From positions 75,814,403-75,878,402 of the forward strand of contig CM064426.1 of NCBI GenBank assembly GCA_032690845.1: a DNA stretch of 64,000 bases, in the 5' to 3' direction. The notes under the pieces are model-generated. The model was given only the letters and a program-made list of their open reading frames with translations, was not told the origin of the DNA and ran no database searches. Shown one piece after another: positions 1 to 11,527 of this stretch. Position numbers and translations under genes: made by a program. Position 1 is the first letter of the stretch. The number at the start of each line of letters is the position of its first letter. The stretch comes from Eleusine coracana subsp. coracana. Taxonomy: Eukaryota > Streptophyta > Magnoliopsida > Poales > Poaceae.

Positions 1-480
1 TAATCAGCAATTCAGCACTGCCTATAAGTAAGGTCCAACACCCACAAGCAACCCATCAAAACGTACAAGAGCGAAGCAACGATCATCGAGTTGCTAACAA
101 CCGTGTAAGCACCTCTCCACTTTTCCACTTTAATTTAGCTTCCTATTTGTCCTAGACATTTATGTAAAACATGCATCGAATGAAATTCCAGTTCATGTTA
201 TGTTAATTCATTAATATTTTTTTGGCTTTTAATCGATTGAAAGTTTTTAGTCGATGGTTTGTTATTTTATATTATAATTTTTTTTATGAGATTATTTTTA
301 TAATAATTATACCATTGAATCTAGATTCAATGGCTCAAAACAATGATTGAAAGTTATCCAAACTTTCAGTCAGCTGAAAATTAACAAGTCCTTTATTCAT
401 CCTTCTATTTTATAACATCTTTAATTAGCGATATCATACTGCAGGTACGGTGTTGCGTTTGAATTTGTAGGGAGAGAAAG
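1..480 (+). other. 5' UTR exon and 5' UTR intron of the protease inhibitor gene
   Basis: A donor-like GTAAGC begins at 105 and a pyrimidine-poor but valid acceptor (ACTGCAG) ends at 444. Together they define a possible 340-bp intron, after which a short leader (445-480) runs into the ATG at 481. Most of the intron is a repeat of the family also seen near 1.7 kb and 20.6 kb. The true transcription start probably lies left of the window. This is inferred from splice-like signals only. Confidence 0.5.
185..395. mobile_element. MITE-like repeat inside the 5' UTR intron
   Basis: This AT-rich block ends with a motif of the type TGGCTCAAAAC..GATTGAAAGTT..CTTTCAGTCAGCTGAAAATT. Close relatives are at 1666-1842 and 20560-20712. 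The ends carry loosely inverted TTTCAG/CTGAAA words. No clear target duplication was found, so the superfamily is not assigned. Confidence 0.45.
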
Positions 481-708
481 ATGAGCTCATCGGCGGAGGG
501 CAAGGCACCATGTGACGCCGCTCCCAAGACAGAGTGGCCGGAGCTGGTGGGGCGAACCATCAAGGAGGCCGAGGAGAAGATCAAGGCGGACCGGCCGGAC
601 CTCAACGTGCAAGTTGTCACTGTGGGCACCAGAGTCACCGGTGAGTTCGACGACAAGCGCGTCCGTATCTGGGTTGACACTGTGGCGACAGTTCCCAAGG
701 TTGGCTAA
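481..708 (+). CDS. Potato inhibitor I family serine protease inhibitor (CI-2-like)
   Basis: This encodes a 75-residue protein with the family signature: KTEWPELVG at residues 16-24, a helix with the EAEEKI pattern, the reactive-site loop VGTRVTGEF at 48-56, RVRIWVD at 60-66 and a C-terminal VPKVG. Family members are small disulfide-poor inhibitors of subtilisin- or chymotrypsin-like serine proteases, used in storage tissue or wound defence. There is no signal peptide, as in barley CI-2. Aligning the loop to CI-2 puts P1 at Gly54 and P1' at Glu55; P1 is usually Met, Leu, Ala or a basic residue, so target specificity may differ. The ATG follows a purine-rich leader and is the first in the second exon. 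The family call is secure; the target protease is unknown. Confidence 0.93.
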   Translation: MSSSAEGKAPCDAAPKTEWPELVGRTIKEAEEKIKADRPDLNVQVVTVGTRVTGEFDDKRVRIWVDTVATVPKVG

Positions 709-1665
709 GGTCGTCCATGTATGATCGGCACTGCACAAATAATGGGCCTTATATGAATAAGAGGAAACTATTTATGTGATACAGTGTGTTGCTTATGTTT
801 AATAATGATCATGCGTATGTTTAATAATGATCATACTTATGTTATGTAGTTGATTTCATTTAAATTCTGAGAGAGGTACGGTGTGGATCCATATAATTTG
901 GTATGTAGCATGCCAAATCGGAATTCATTTAGAAACAGCCGCCATACTTGAGTAGAGGCGCTAGCGCTACTGCCGATCAAGTTACTACTTTTCACGCAAC
1001 TGAGCACATTTCCTGTGCTGCATGCACAAGCGAAAACACTTCACGTGCTCTCACAAGTAGGTGGTTCGAGGCAAGGAGCAGTCCATTTGGATTATTTTTT
1101 TCGTGCTCCAAAATTTTATTGGTAACTTATTTTCAACAAAAAAAATATATAATTTTCTCCAGATTGAGTCTGTGATCGCTGTCATCGCCACCAACGTTAC
1201 CTTTATCTTTATGTATGTTGGTTTGATTCGATCTGGAGCAAACGATCACGATGAATGCCTAGGAATGCAAGTGGGTTGATTTGCGCAAGTCAAAATTCAC
1301 GAGTAATCCACAAATTGTGTAAAATTTGAACTGGTAGGTATGCCCAACAAAATGTCTGTGTCCATTATTCATGGGAAATTTTCTTATCAACGATAAAAAA
1401 ATTCAGATTTCTTACTGCCACTATAAAGTTTTAATTTCCTTATTAGCCATAAATCTTATCCTTGTTTCCTTAAAAGCCACTACGATCCATTTGATCACTT
1501 CACAGTGTTGAATGAGAGGGACGACAAATGCTCATTTAACCTTAGTAATGGGATGATCCATTTCTTATCAAACCATTTGATTGTTTCACGGTATTTCCTT
1601 TAAAGCAGTACGAGGCAGGCACACGCGCGCCACCAAACGGAGGAACATTATTGTAAGGGGCTTGC
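709..1665. other. 3' flank and intergenic DNA, no gene seen
   Basis: The first about 150 bp are probably the 3' UTR of the inhibitor gene. A 23-bp unit containing TTTAATAATGATCAT is repeated in tandem at about 797-842. The rest is AT-rich, with only short non-conserved open frames. The part from about 1370 to 1560 has short TTATTAGCCAT / CTTACTGCCACT words like those of the foldback family at 46.3 kb, but too weakly to call. Confidence 0.5.
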
Positions 1666-1842
1666 TAATTTTCAGTTGCCTGAAAGTTTATGGAGTTTTC
1701 AATCAGCTCTTTTGAGTCATCTAATCTATATCCAATGGTTGATGATTATTATATAAAAAATCCTATAAAAATAAAACAAAACACAAAAAAACAAACCAGT
1801 GACTAAAAGCTTTCAGTCACCTAAAATATAGTAAATCCGTTA
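1666..1842. mobile_element. MITE-like repeat, same family as the one at 185-395
   Basis: The left end reads CTAATTTTCAGTTGCCTGAAAG. The right end reads CTTTCAGTCACCTAAAATATAG. The two form an imperfect terminal inverted repeat around an AT-rich core with A-runs. No certain target duplication was identified. Confidence 0.5.
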
Positions 1843-1929
1843 TTGTAAAGTAGGCTGGCTCCGGCAGGTCCTTGTTGGTGTGAGAGGCGGTGAGCGGGCA
1901 GTGAGGTATTGGCTACAAGTGAAGTATTG

Positions 1930-2765
1930 GCTACACGACGTCTTGTCTATATCTGAGCATCCAGGCCGTCCGGACCGGCCCGACACGGCCCGCTTTACAG
2001 CCCGGCATGGTTCAGCTTGGCCCGCTTTAGCACGTGGGTCAACTGGTCCGGGCCTAACCATGCTCCAGGCCTACTGGCAGACCCGCAACACGGCCCGTGA
2101 AGGCCTCAACCGTGATGGGCCAGCCCGAAAGGCTTGCGAGCCTAGTGACGGTGACGACGACCTGGTGATGGTGCCATGCCGCAAATAGCTCAAGCTAGGG
2201 GGGGGGGGGGGTGAGATCCGGCAGTCGCGTTGTGGTTCACATCTAGCACCACGGTGGATCCGGCTGGAATAGCTCGGAGCGCGGGGCGGGGCAGAGCATA
2301 GCAGAGGGACGCACACAGAGCTGGCGAGGGCGAGCGTCAAGCTGACATGGGGCGAGGGGAGATGTGGCGGAGAGGAGATGGGGCGGCGCCCGTGCGGCAG
2401 TCGGAGCGGCCATGCGCCCATGCGGGCGTGGTGGAGGCGGACTGGCGGAGGAAGGAGAATGGGAGGATTGGAGACCGATTGGAGGAGAATGGGAGATGGG
2501 CTGCAATTATTCGATGGGGGAGAATGAATGGTGGGCTAAATTTATTATGGGCTGCGCTGGCTACCGGGCTACCTTTTCCGAGCCGTGCTATGGGCTTGGG
2601 TCGGCCTGAGGCACGGCCCGCACTAGTTTTTGGGCTGGCACGAGCCCGGCTCCCACTGGGCCGGTCCATGTTTGGGCCGCCACCTCCGGGCCGGGCCACA
2701 TGTGGGCCCGAGGCCACCAAGCCAGTGGAGCCGTGCAAATTAAAATGCCAAAGCATCGTTTAGCA
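1930..2765. repeat. GC-rich GGCCCG-type repeat region
   Basis: The block is dense in GGCCCG, CGGGCC and GGCACG words, both near 1960-2110 and near 2580-2720 in opposite orientation. A run of 14 G lies at 2198-2211. Several long open frames on both strands are explained by the lack of stop codons in GC-rich DNA; none shows a recognisable domain. This style of sequence is common at the ends of grass transposons, but I could not define termini. Confidence 0.45.
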
Positions 2766-3397
2766 CAGCCCGTATGCACAGGTATAGTCTTGTCCATGGA
2801 GACTACTTGCCTACTCCACCAGACTAGTTGAAATATTATTTTGCTTTAAATTTGGCTATTATTTCCACAAACTCATCTCCAACGAGGCAACAATATCTCT
2901 AAATTTTCCTATCTCTTCGTCCCATGAACTCCACTTGCTATTGCTAGGTATGGAGAGGCTGCTTCGCTTGCCATCACCCGACTCCACTCGTCCTGTGGTT
3001 GATTCCCGCACTCAAATCGCCTTCATCTCCCCTGTTTCTATGTCTTCCTCATTCAACTCCTCTCCCCTCGAGCACGGTAACAAGCAATAACTTCTCGTCG
3101 CCTCGTTGGGGATGTGATGAAGAATTCCCCGACAACCTCACTCGCGACCTCCCTGAGAAACACCAACGACAGGAGCTCGCTGCCCATTGTCTTCTTGAAA
3201 TTTGGCCAATTTCTTATCATGACTCTCTTGTCATCTGTGAGCTACTCCACGATGAGTTTTCCCATGTCTATGCGCTTACGCTTGCGTTCACAAGAGCTAA
3301 CTACAGATTCTTGAATGATGAAGTGAAACTTCCATCAATTGTCACAATCCGTCGAAGGCGCGGCGGGCGAGCGAGCGGCCAAGCTAGCTCCAAGTTA
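2766..3397. other. Intergenic DNA with an unassigned open frame
   Basis: An open frame on the + strand (2999-3424) has moderately normal composition in its middle (about 3110-3320), but matches nothing I recognise. It may be a decayed gene fragment or chance. No promoter or splice pattern supports it. Confidence 0.3.
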
Positions 3398-3536
3398 GGG
3401 CTTGTTCGGTTATTCCATGCCTAACATGGATTAGCCATGGACTAGGTGGGATTGGATACTTTGCAAGTTATATATGGATTTATTACCACTCATTCCACTC
3501 CAATCCTCATCAATCCCACCCTAACCGAACAGACCC
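3398..3536. mobile_element. PIF/Harbinger (Tourist-like) MITE
   Basis: The terminal inverted repeat GGGCTTGTTCGGTTA at the left matches the complement of TAACCGAACAGACCC at the right with one small difference. The 139-bp element is flanked by TTA at 3395-3397 and TTA at 3537-3539, the target duplication of this superfamily. Confidence 0.85.
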
Positions 3537-4215
3537 TTAAGAGTTTTCCTGGGCAGTGCGCCTGGGCACCAGAGCTACCAGGGATCGGCTAGGTGGGTGG
3601 GAACCACGCCCACACCTGGATGAGACCAGGATGCTGCAGAGTTACAAGTTTTCTAAAAACATGATGAAAACTTTTTTATTGAAAAGTTAGAACAAAAAAA
3701 TCAATAAAAGTTTGCCGAACAGTTTGAAATAAGAAATTGTACTTAAAATTTTGAAATAAAACTTATCAAAAAAGGAAACTGAGTGGAAGAGAGACTTTTC
3801 TAAAAAAAAAGAAAGTTTGGACCTGTCTGAAGGGGATGCATGTTACCTTCCTAGCATGCATAGTTTACATAGGTTTGGCCTCCTCAAGTAATGTTTCCCT
3901 CATTTGAGGCATTGAAGCAAATTTAGGGATCTCAACCCCTTAGTTGGAGGTAGTGGCCAAGGGACAATATTTGGTAGTCACTGGATTGCAGGGTACTTGT
4001 TTTCTCTTTTCCTTTATTGGTTGCTCTTTCTTCTTCTTATGCTGAGGGATAAAATCGGCTCTGAATGAATAGGATGGATATCACTCCATCCATATTCTTT
4101 TTTCTTTTCAAATCGGATTCAACCTAGGGATAGAGCCATTTGTATTGTTACATATTTATAAATCTAGAGGCTAGAAAAAAAAATTTACTCTTTTCTAAAA
4201 AATTTATGGATAATA
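3537..4215. other. Intergenic, no gene seen
   Basis: AT-rich unique-looking sequence with several A-runs. There are no open frames with coding character and no RNA gene. Confidence 0.5.
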
Positions 4216-5395
4216 CACTACAAAAATTAGGCACTATAGCAACATACTGAAATCAGACCGCCACTACAGGCCACGGCGGGATGGGGTGGCCTTTGTAGCA
4301 GCGGGTGAAAATGTCACCCACCACTATAATGTCTTGGAAGCGGCAGGTGACATTGTGACCCGCCGCTAAAAATGAGCAACAAGAACTATGTCAAAGCAAG
4401 AGGGGCGCAACCCTAAATATAAAAAAAAATCTATGTAGTTTCATCATAAATTTTAGGTAAGACATTTATGTTGCTTCTATACATCGTGATCCTACTATTG
4501 ATACAATTATTCATAATATAACTTGTTTTCTCTATTTATAGTACTATAAACATGTACTAGATAATGTACATTGTGGCTAATATGCATGTTCTTTCGTGAG
4601 TAACACTTCAAGTTACTTGGCAACCCTCATCTAGGAGTCTAGTGAAGAGGTATGTTGATTTTGGTTATGTTCAATTTATGTTCTTGTGAACAATTCAATC
4701 ACTCTATTATTAATTCTCCACATGTTTTGTATACAATAAGCAATTAGAAAACAACTAGAATGGCATGTAACAAAAAAGAAAGGGGAGAAGATTAGAAAGG
4801 GGATCGTCCCCAAAGGGACAACTCATTTGAGTACGAGTCTCATATATCAAATTATGGCTCACTTATGTCATTTCTTTCTAGGAGAAGTCATCAGCCCATT
4901 AGATAAGATTTTGATGATGAGGGTACCTTAGGAAAGAAGAATAGCACCCTTTATGAGTAGGGTGGCTCAAAACGATCATACTAGTCCGAGATAGATGGAG
5001 CAAGGTGATAATTATGACTTATAGTTTGTATGAGACAATTCGTTGGAATTGTGTATATATCTATGACTTATTACTTAGCATTTGTACAAGACAATGTAGA
5101 TTAAAATTGTATGTGCATTTGTGAGATGTTCTTGTAAATACTCTATAGAAATAAAATGTTATTCTTGTGGAATTATTTTTGTATATAGGATGTAATTAAT
5201 ACAGAAATTATCATTCTTAACTAGTGAAGGGAGGAAACTTGAGCTGCCGCCATAAAGACCATCTATAGTGGCGGCTTATGTTACCAACTGTCACTACAAA
5301 GGTTATCCGTAGCGGCGGCTCATGTTACCAACCGTTGCTATGGATGCTTTTGTAGCGATGGTCAGATCAATCCACCCCTATAAATTCATATTTTT
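4216..5395. mobile_element. Decayed non-autonomous CACTA-like element
   Basis: It starts with CACTACAAAAATTAGGC, the typical CACTA terminus. Subterminal GC-rich words (GGCGGG, GCGGCGG, TGTAGCAGCGGG) follow at 4260-4375. Matching subterminal units (GCGGCTCATGTTACCAACCG and variants) recur at 5250-5335. The right terminus expected to read TTTTTGTAGTG is not intact; the last recognisable part is near 5395. The AT-rich interior carries no transposase, so it is probably a deletion derivative. Confidence 0.65.
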
Positions 5396-5397
5396 AG

Positions 5398-5510
5398 CCA
5401 TGCACTCGACGGTCTATTTGCGAGAAAATCTCTTGGTATAGACGAATTTTTTGCCATTGTGTGAGATGCCATCTGCAGCATAATCCATTTTCTCCGGCCT
5501 CTCCGTCACT
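5398..5510 (-). repeat. Copy A of a duplicated, possibly coding segment
   Basis: About 105 bp beginning CATGCACTCGACGGTCT are repeated with few changes at 6408-6512. On the minus strand both copies keep an open frame reading DGISHNGKKFVYTKRF. The right boundary of the preceding CACTA-like element coincides with the start of this copy. It may be a captured gene fragment; no family was recognised. Confidence 0.55.
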
Positions 5511-6407
5511 ATAGTGTTATTTGGCCTGTCTTTATAGTGCTTGTTTGCTCTTGTATCCACTATGACTCTATGAATTGTATTACTTTTGATTCTAGGAGAT
5601 TTAGCTGTACTACCACGATGCAGCAAGGCTGCGCAAATATTAATTCATCGACTTATGTACTGCACGTTTCTGATGAAAGCATATGCGAAGGTTAATGATC
5701 GAGACCAAAGGCCGATCTGAATGACTCATATTAAAATAGATGGAGAAGTATTGCAGATCCAAAATTTAGAAGAAAAAAAATGATATAAAGTAACAAATAA
5801 AAGACACGAAGTACTAATTACATTACAGCGTGATACCAACTAGTCTGGTTTGGTTGGCACCATCCATTGATATAGAGAGCCAACGCCTCTCCATCTTGAT
5901 GGAGTCGTCTGAAAGCCCAATTTCTTGCCTTCGAAGTTAATCGGTGCCCACTTGTGTTGCTCAATGCAAGAAACTTTCAGGTTGGGTTGGAAAAGTGTGT
6001 ATATTTGTATAAACATACCTACTCCTCAATCTGTTTTCAAAATATAAGCATTTTCGGGTTTACCAAAGTCTATACTTGACAACTTTGATTAATAATATCT
6101 ATTGTATTGTCATAATTGACTTTCTAACAAATTTTAAAAAATCATTGATATATGATGAAACATCATGAATCTTACAATACTGATAGTAAAACTTGAAAAT
6201 ATTTGACTTTCACTAAACATAGAAACGGTTATATTTTGGAATGGACGCCATATCTGACTTAGTGTGGATAACTATATTGAGATATATCACTAATATACAT
6301 ATTTGACATGTTCTTTATAGTACTACTAGCTTTAGAGCATGCATGTACAATGGGCAGAGTCAGCCGTCTAGGAGAAGGGAACACGAGGAGAGAGCAGAGT
6401 CATTGAG
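5511..6407. other. Intergenic, no gene seen
   Basis: AT-rich. A stretch at about 6025-6245 (ATATAAGCATTTTCGGG.. to ..TTATATTTTGGAATGGA) looks like a decayed MITE, judged only by its composition and end words. Nothing else is supported. Confidence 0.4.
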
Positions 6408-6512
6408 CATGCACTCGACGGTCTGTTTGCAAGAAAATCTCTTGGTATAGACGAATTTTTTACCATTGTGTGAGATGCCATCTGCAATATAATCCATTTT
6501 CTCTGTCCTCTC
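6408..6512 (-). repeat. Copy B of the duplicated, possibly coding segment
   Basis: Second copy of the segment at 5398-5510. On the minus strand it lies inside a longer open frame (6360-6779) that is otherwise not recognisable. The shared peptide frame is retained although the nucleotides differ at several sites. Confidence 0.55.
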
Positions 6513-7457
6513 CACTCCTCCAAGCCGGTAGCTCGATCGGCTGCTCCAAACCTTTAATGGAATGCATGTGATTTCCTTTTCTGCGCTCTGCTGGTCCACA
6601 TGCATGCGCAAGGTTCTCTTCCTCCACAATCCTACATGCCAATATTTTGCATGATTTCTCCCAGCTAGCGATTCTTCAGCCACACCTTCACACACCACCA
6701 TGAACCTCCAGTACCTCCTCTGCCTGGGAAAGGAAGGATATCTTCTTCTCCACATGAAAATCCTATGGGGCAGATGCATTACAGGATCTGTTTTTAACTT
6801 TAATATTAAGAATAAACCTGTTTTCTCAATTTTTATAAGAATGGATCTGTTTTTCCAAATAGTCCCACTTGCAACCTCACTAACAGATAGTTCATTTTCA
6901 AAAAATGGACCACTCTTGCAAAGATTGGAAAAACATGTTCATTCTTAACGTTGGAGTTGAAAACATGTACTATCATGCAATGGCTCCAAATCCTGTCTCT
7001 GCCTCCATCTGCAACCTAATTAAAAATAACTCGCCGATCTGCTCGAGTAGATGTGCTACTACAGTAAAGGAGATCAGAAGATCGTACGAACATTGGGGAG
7101 GCTCCACTCCTATCCTACCATTCAATCCCGCCGCCTACCCGAGTAGCACTGCGGGCTGCGGCCGCGCTGCCTTTGCTAATCCTGCCCCTGCGGAGAAGCA
7201 AGGTACTCAAGCAGGTCAACGGGAAGCCTCAGATCCACACAACTGGTATTGTTTATTCATTTCAGCTCCTTATTTGCATACTACTCCGAAGCAGATTATT
7301 ATTCACAGACTTGGCTTGCTGTACTTCTTTTTGCTGATTGGAACAGATTGTAAATGAACTCAGAAACTGCTGACGAAACGTACAGGTGCAACTTTAACCT
7401 TATCATACAAGCAAACAGTCGACGACAACAGAAGGACACAACCGTGCAGCCTTGTTA
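6513..7457. other. Region upstream of the first DUF6490-like gene's 3' end, no gene seen
   Basis: Mixed-composition DNA with open frames at 6700-6948 and 6905-7357 on the + strand. Their predicted peptides show no domain, signal or conserved pattern. The last 100-200 bp before 7457 are probably the 3' UTR of the minus-strand gene. Confidence 0.4.
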
Positions 7458-8018
7458 CTACACAATTTCGTCAGTAGGCCTAATCTTCTTGATGATGAGG
7501 GGCTTACCATGGCCGGCATCACTGCAGTCAACGTCGTCCACACTATCATGGTCTTTGCAGAGCACTACTAGCAAGTAGAAACCAAACAGCACGACGAACG
7601 ACGTCATGCACCAGACGACGGCCACCAATGCAGCCGGCATGAGCAGGGAGATCCGGTACGCGAACGCGCAGCTCAGTGCGGCGGACAGCGCCCACACGGC
7701 CGCCTGCAGCCGCCGCCTCTCCGCGGCGGGCGAGTCCGGCGTGAGCTTCTCGGCGCGGCGGAGGCAGAGGAGGAGCCCGGTCAGAGCTGTGTACGCGAAG
7801 AAGACGAATGCCATGTCCCATGGCTCCCGGCGCGCCCGCCACGCCGCTGCGGCGAAGATGTACGTCACGAGGGCGAGCGCGGCAGCGCGGGAGCACGCCA
7901 GGACGACATTGTGGAGAGCTTGCTGTCCAAATTGCTCCGACTGGGATTCCTGACTATTATTAATTCCATCCGCGCCGGGGACGACGACGCTGCTGCTGCT
8001 GCACGTATTGTGATCCAT
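7458..8018 (-). CDS. Small multi-pass membrane protein, DUF6490-like (paralogue 1)
   Basis: The likely protein is 186 residues, starting at MDHNTCSSSS; an upstream in-frame ATG at 8114 would add 32 poorly conserved residues. Four hydrophobic stretches are visible: the ALALVTYIFAAAAW region, FVFFAYTALTGLLLCL, AVWALSAALSCAFAY, and the ALVAVVWCMTSFVVLFGFYLLV region. A conserved loop RRAEKLTPDSPAAERRR joins the second and third. The C-terminal tail ends KIRPTDEIV. Two paralogues on the same strand share the whole layout (11528-12103 and 17325-17885). I recall this pattern as the grass family named DUF6490, whose function is not known. It appears to be single-exon. A TATA-like motif lies at about 8161-8172. 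Confidence 0.82.
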   Translation of the reverse strand: MDHNTCSSSSVVVPGADGINNSQESQSEQFGQQALHNVVLACSRAAALALVTYIFAAAAWRARREPWDMAFVFFAYTALTGLLLCLRRAEKLTPDSPAAERRRLQAAVWALSAALSCAFAYRISLLMPAALVAVVWCMTSFVVLFGFYLLVVLCKDHDSVDDVDCSDAGHGKPLIIKKIRPTDEIV

Positions 8019-8160
8019 GGAGAGTAGTGAAGGAGAGTAAGATACCTCGATCGAGCGATCGATGTCTGTAGCCTTTTTTGCGTAGTAGATTTTCTGCGTT
8101 GTGCGTGTGTTCACTTACTGCCGGTGCGATGCTGGTGCTTCGAACGCCATCTTCTATACG

Positions 8161-8172
8161 TATATATTTATA
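8161..8172 (-). promoter_or_regulatory. TATA-like motif of DUF6490-like paralogue 1
   Basis: The minus strand reads TATAAATATATACG here. With a 30-bp offset, transcription would begin near 8130. That leaves the ATG at 8114 only just inside the transcript and favours the ATG at 8018. Confidence 0.5.
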
Positions 8173-8390
8173 GCTATAGGGACACCGACGCGCGGGGCTG
8201 TCTTCAACTCATGCGTGGCCCAAGGGATAATCGGTGACGTGTTGAACAGTTTTTTCTAGGACTTGCCTGCAGTGCCGGGAACAACCCCAAGTCAATCAGG
8301 AAAAATGGAGAGGACGCCGCGGACGGTTTCCACACAAGCTACGCGGCCTTTGGCTGACGTCCGTGTCTCTTACTCCCTCCATTTTTCTTA

Positions 8391-8626
8391 CTCCCTTCAT
8401 TTTTAAATTGTTGTTGTTATTAATTTTTTTTTATTCAATTTTGACCATTCATCTTATTTAAAATATTATTTTAAATATAAAAAATTTTAAGTTATGTTTT
8501 AATTTTTTTATTGATAAAATAAAATATGATAATATATATGATATTTTTAAAAATAATTTAAATAAGATAAATAATCAAAATTAACTAAAAAATTCAATGA
8601 CAATAATAATTTAAGAACGAAGGGAG
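8391..8626. mobile_element. Stowaway MITE
   Basis: It begins CTCCCTTCATTTTTAAATTG and ends AATTTAAGAACGAAGGGAG, an imperfect inverted repeat with the Stowaway consensus. It is flanked by TA at 8389-8390 and 8627-8628. The AT-rich 236-bp interior has no coding capacity. Confidence 0.88.
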
Positions 8627-8628
8627 TA

Positions 8629-10360
8629 TATGCTAAAAATGGGTGTGTTTCTTCCAGCGGTCGCATCGAGGGATACAAGAAGGGAAATTATTTTGGATCT
8701 TAAGCACACGGTAACACTTGTTGATCACGGAACTATTTTAAAACACAAAGGACGCTCGTAGTAATAGACCGGATAATCTGAGAATAAAAAGGTTGGCTTG
8801 AAAAATACCTGTACGTCAATCTTACCTTGTAAGTAGTACTTTTCATTGAAGTTCCATCTGTTCGGTTGAGCAATGTTTCTGCGCGCAAATTTCCTGGCAC
8901 CTCTGGCCCTTGCGCGTCAAACAAGTACAACGGTGTACCACCGGCCCGGTAACCGTGTTAGAGCTTGTCTGGATAACTTCGCTGGCGTCATTCTCTAGCG
9001 AAAGAATGACCTAAGTTCCTTAATAGCAAGTCAGTCATCGGTCAGTTCAAAAAAATGTCCTCAAACAATATGATTATGGATTTTTATAATTATTACATAA
9101 TTTAGATAATTATGGACTCGCGTGTTGGAGATAGGGTTTCAGCGCGCTTGCAGCCTGACGTTCACCCCGAAACTGCCTTCCTAGATCTATTTCTTTCAAT
9201 ATATTAACATGATATAAATATAAAATGGAATTCCTAAATGTTTGCTATGTTAACTATAAACATAATGCACTTCAGTCGATTTTTCTTTCAAGATTTTTTT
9301 TTCTTTTTTCAGTTCATCATTGACATTTGGGCCGAAACTGGCGGCAGGCTGCGTTTGTTTTTTTGTTGGTTTCTGACCGAGTTTTAATAATCTCGCTGAT
9401 ATTGTGTTGTTGGAACCTGAGTTTGATGGTATTAGTGTCACTAGTGTCTGAATTTGAAGGTGAAATTTTGGTTAGAGAAATGCCCCAGTGGAGCTTTTTT
9501 CAATTTTAGCATGAATCTTAAAGCATAAAGTTAATTAATTATTATTTAATGCCCAGACCAGGCCTAAATCCTACCCAGTCCGGCCGAACCATGTAATCGC
9601 TTGTCAGCGTGTTCCATAGCCTAATGGGGATCGCAGTGCAGACTACAGACTGCGGAGGCTGCTCATCGCTGCTAGAACTTCTCGAATTGGCGACCATTTC
9701 GTAGTCACAACAGACATACAAACCATAAGAATAGATCAGAAATTTTCAAAGCAATGCGGAAACAAAGTAAGATAAATGAGCTATCACAGATAACACTGAT
9801 ACTATGCTCACAAGGATAAAAACACATCAACAAGAAGACAAGCAGCTGTTTGCATGCTACAACAAGATGACAAAGTCAATGATTGAACAAAAGCTAAAGG
9901 TTACTAAACCATGGTACTACTAACACACAAACAGAGCACGTACTATTGCACATCCTTCTCATTTGCATGATCTATCACGGTCAAGTCATTCCTATCCTTT
10001 ACCATCACATCTTACATCTTGAGTCATACACAACTTTGTATCATCGTTATGCATTCATTTAAAGTTTTTTGAAATGTCAGTTTGATCAAGTTGCTTCTGA
10101 GATTAATGCCATGAGAGAATAGAACTTGATCACTTCTTTTCTTGATCATGACAAAGCCACTAAATTCTTGAGACCAATTCGTATCATTAATAAACATGTC
10201 CCACTTTCATTTCATACTTGACTTGTCATAGTGTTGTTTATATGGACCCATTTATTTGTCATTATTCTTTTTAATCACATCGGCCTATTTTCCTTAAACA
10301 ATTTCACATCACTAAATATAGTCATTTGTGGATATATAATGAATTTCTTTTATTATAACT
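8629..10360. other. Intergenic, no gene seen
   Basis: Moderately AT-rich sequence with short open frames lacking coding signs. A purine/pyrimidine-rich part around 9290-9370 gives small overlapping open frames on both strands. I see no RNA gene or defined transposon. Confidence 0.45.
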
Positions 10361-10715
10361 TGCTTATACACTCGCGGATAGGATAAGTCCTTTAATCATG
10401 TTGTCATACAATACTCCAGAACCCACTAGGTGTATAGATACACTTTCAATCTTCCTCTTTTTGTGATTGATGACAACCTTCATTAACACTCACAAGTGAT
10501 ATACAAAAAGAATTTGAATGCAAAAATATAAAGCAAGCTTATACACTTGCGGATAGGATAAGTCCTTTAATTATGTTGCCACACAATACCCCCAAAATAA
10601 TTTGAATGCAAAAAGGATTTTCCTGTTTTTGGTGATTTATGACAACCTTTATTAACACTCACAAATGATATAAAAAAGAATTTGAATGCAAACATATAAA
10701 GCAAGCTCCCCTAAA
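10360..10715. repeat. Two imperfect direct repeats of about 175 bp, probably degenerate LTR
   Basis: A unit with TGCGGATAGGATAAGTCCTT (or CTCGCGG variant) followed by a GTGATTGATGACAACCTT-type stretch and GAATTTGAATGCAAA occurs at about 10363-10538, and again at about 10537-10710. The GTGATTGATGACAA motif is characteristic of LTR starts in Copia elements of grasses. The block is best read as an old, rearranged LTR fragment. Confidence 0.5.
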
Positions 10716-11527
10716 GATGTGTATATATGAATCAAATTCAATAACATGGCCTCAAATGCCAATTGCACATATAAAATAAATCCATGAGAACTCCCTCTAT
10801 ATGTGTGTATTCGTGGTGCAACAAGAGTGGGTGAACAAATAGGACGTGATGCATATCTCAAGAAAGCCATGAGAAAATGAATAAAGAAGAATCATATGTC
10901 TTGTCTGGTCAAATCGGATGTTTTCAACTGGTGCCTCTATTTTTTCCAGACTTCACATATTCATAAGGAAACATTAAGGAGAATTTGTCTGAGAGACACT
11001 GAAAATAGTGGTTTTACCCATAAGACACTCATAATCGTATTTTTGTCTTAGACACACTATGATTTTGGGTGCTTTCATCTGTGATACATTGTTATTATTT
11101 AATAATTACTTGTAACTTTTATATCTCAATGCGCAAAACATATTAAAATTTAAATCTTTGTACAAACATACATAGCTGTATTCTCTATTATTAAAAAATA
11201 GAGCTGGATGTTTTTCGATTGTTTACAAGATTTACTTATTATTTTAATGTTTAAATTATCGAGCAAATCATGCCAATAATAACAAGAAATCTGTCTCTAG
11301 AAATATTAAGTCTATCAACGAATATAACTCCGAAAGACCTTTGTGGTTCTGCGATGCTTACAAAATGCATAAAGACACAAACACTCCTTATATTATTTTT
11401 CTTGTTCTAAGTTGGATCTGAAAAATCATTAATGAATCCATATTATCTTTAAAATGAAAATGCTGGTGCCACTCTGCTCCTTGCCAACCATAATTGAAAA
11501 AGATTGGGTGACAAATTCCCACTTTTG
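10716..11527. other. Intergenic AT-rich DNA, no gene seen
   Basis: There are no coding frames of note. The final stretch before 11527 is probably the 3' UTR of the minus-strand DUF6490-like paralogue 2. Confidence 0.45.

Noticed and set aside
2071..2763. Several 80-140-codon frames in the GGCCCG repeat region
   Set aside because: Frames follow the repeat composition on both strands and contain no domain.
6905..7357. 150-codon plus-strand frame before DUF6490-like paralogue 1
   Set aside because: Peptide without domain or compositional signs of coding; no promoter or splice support.
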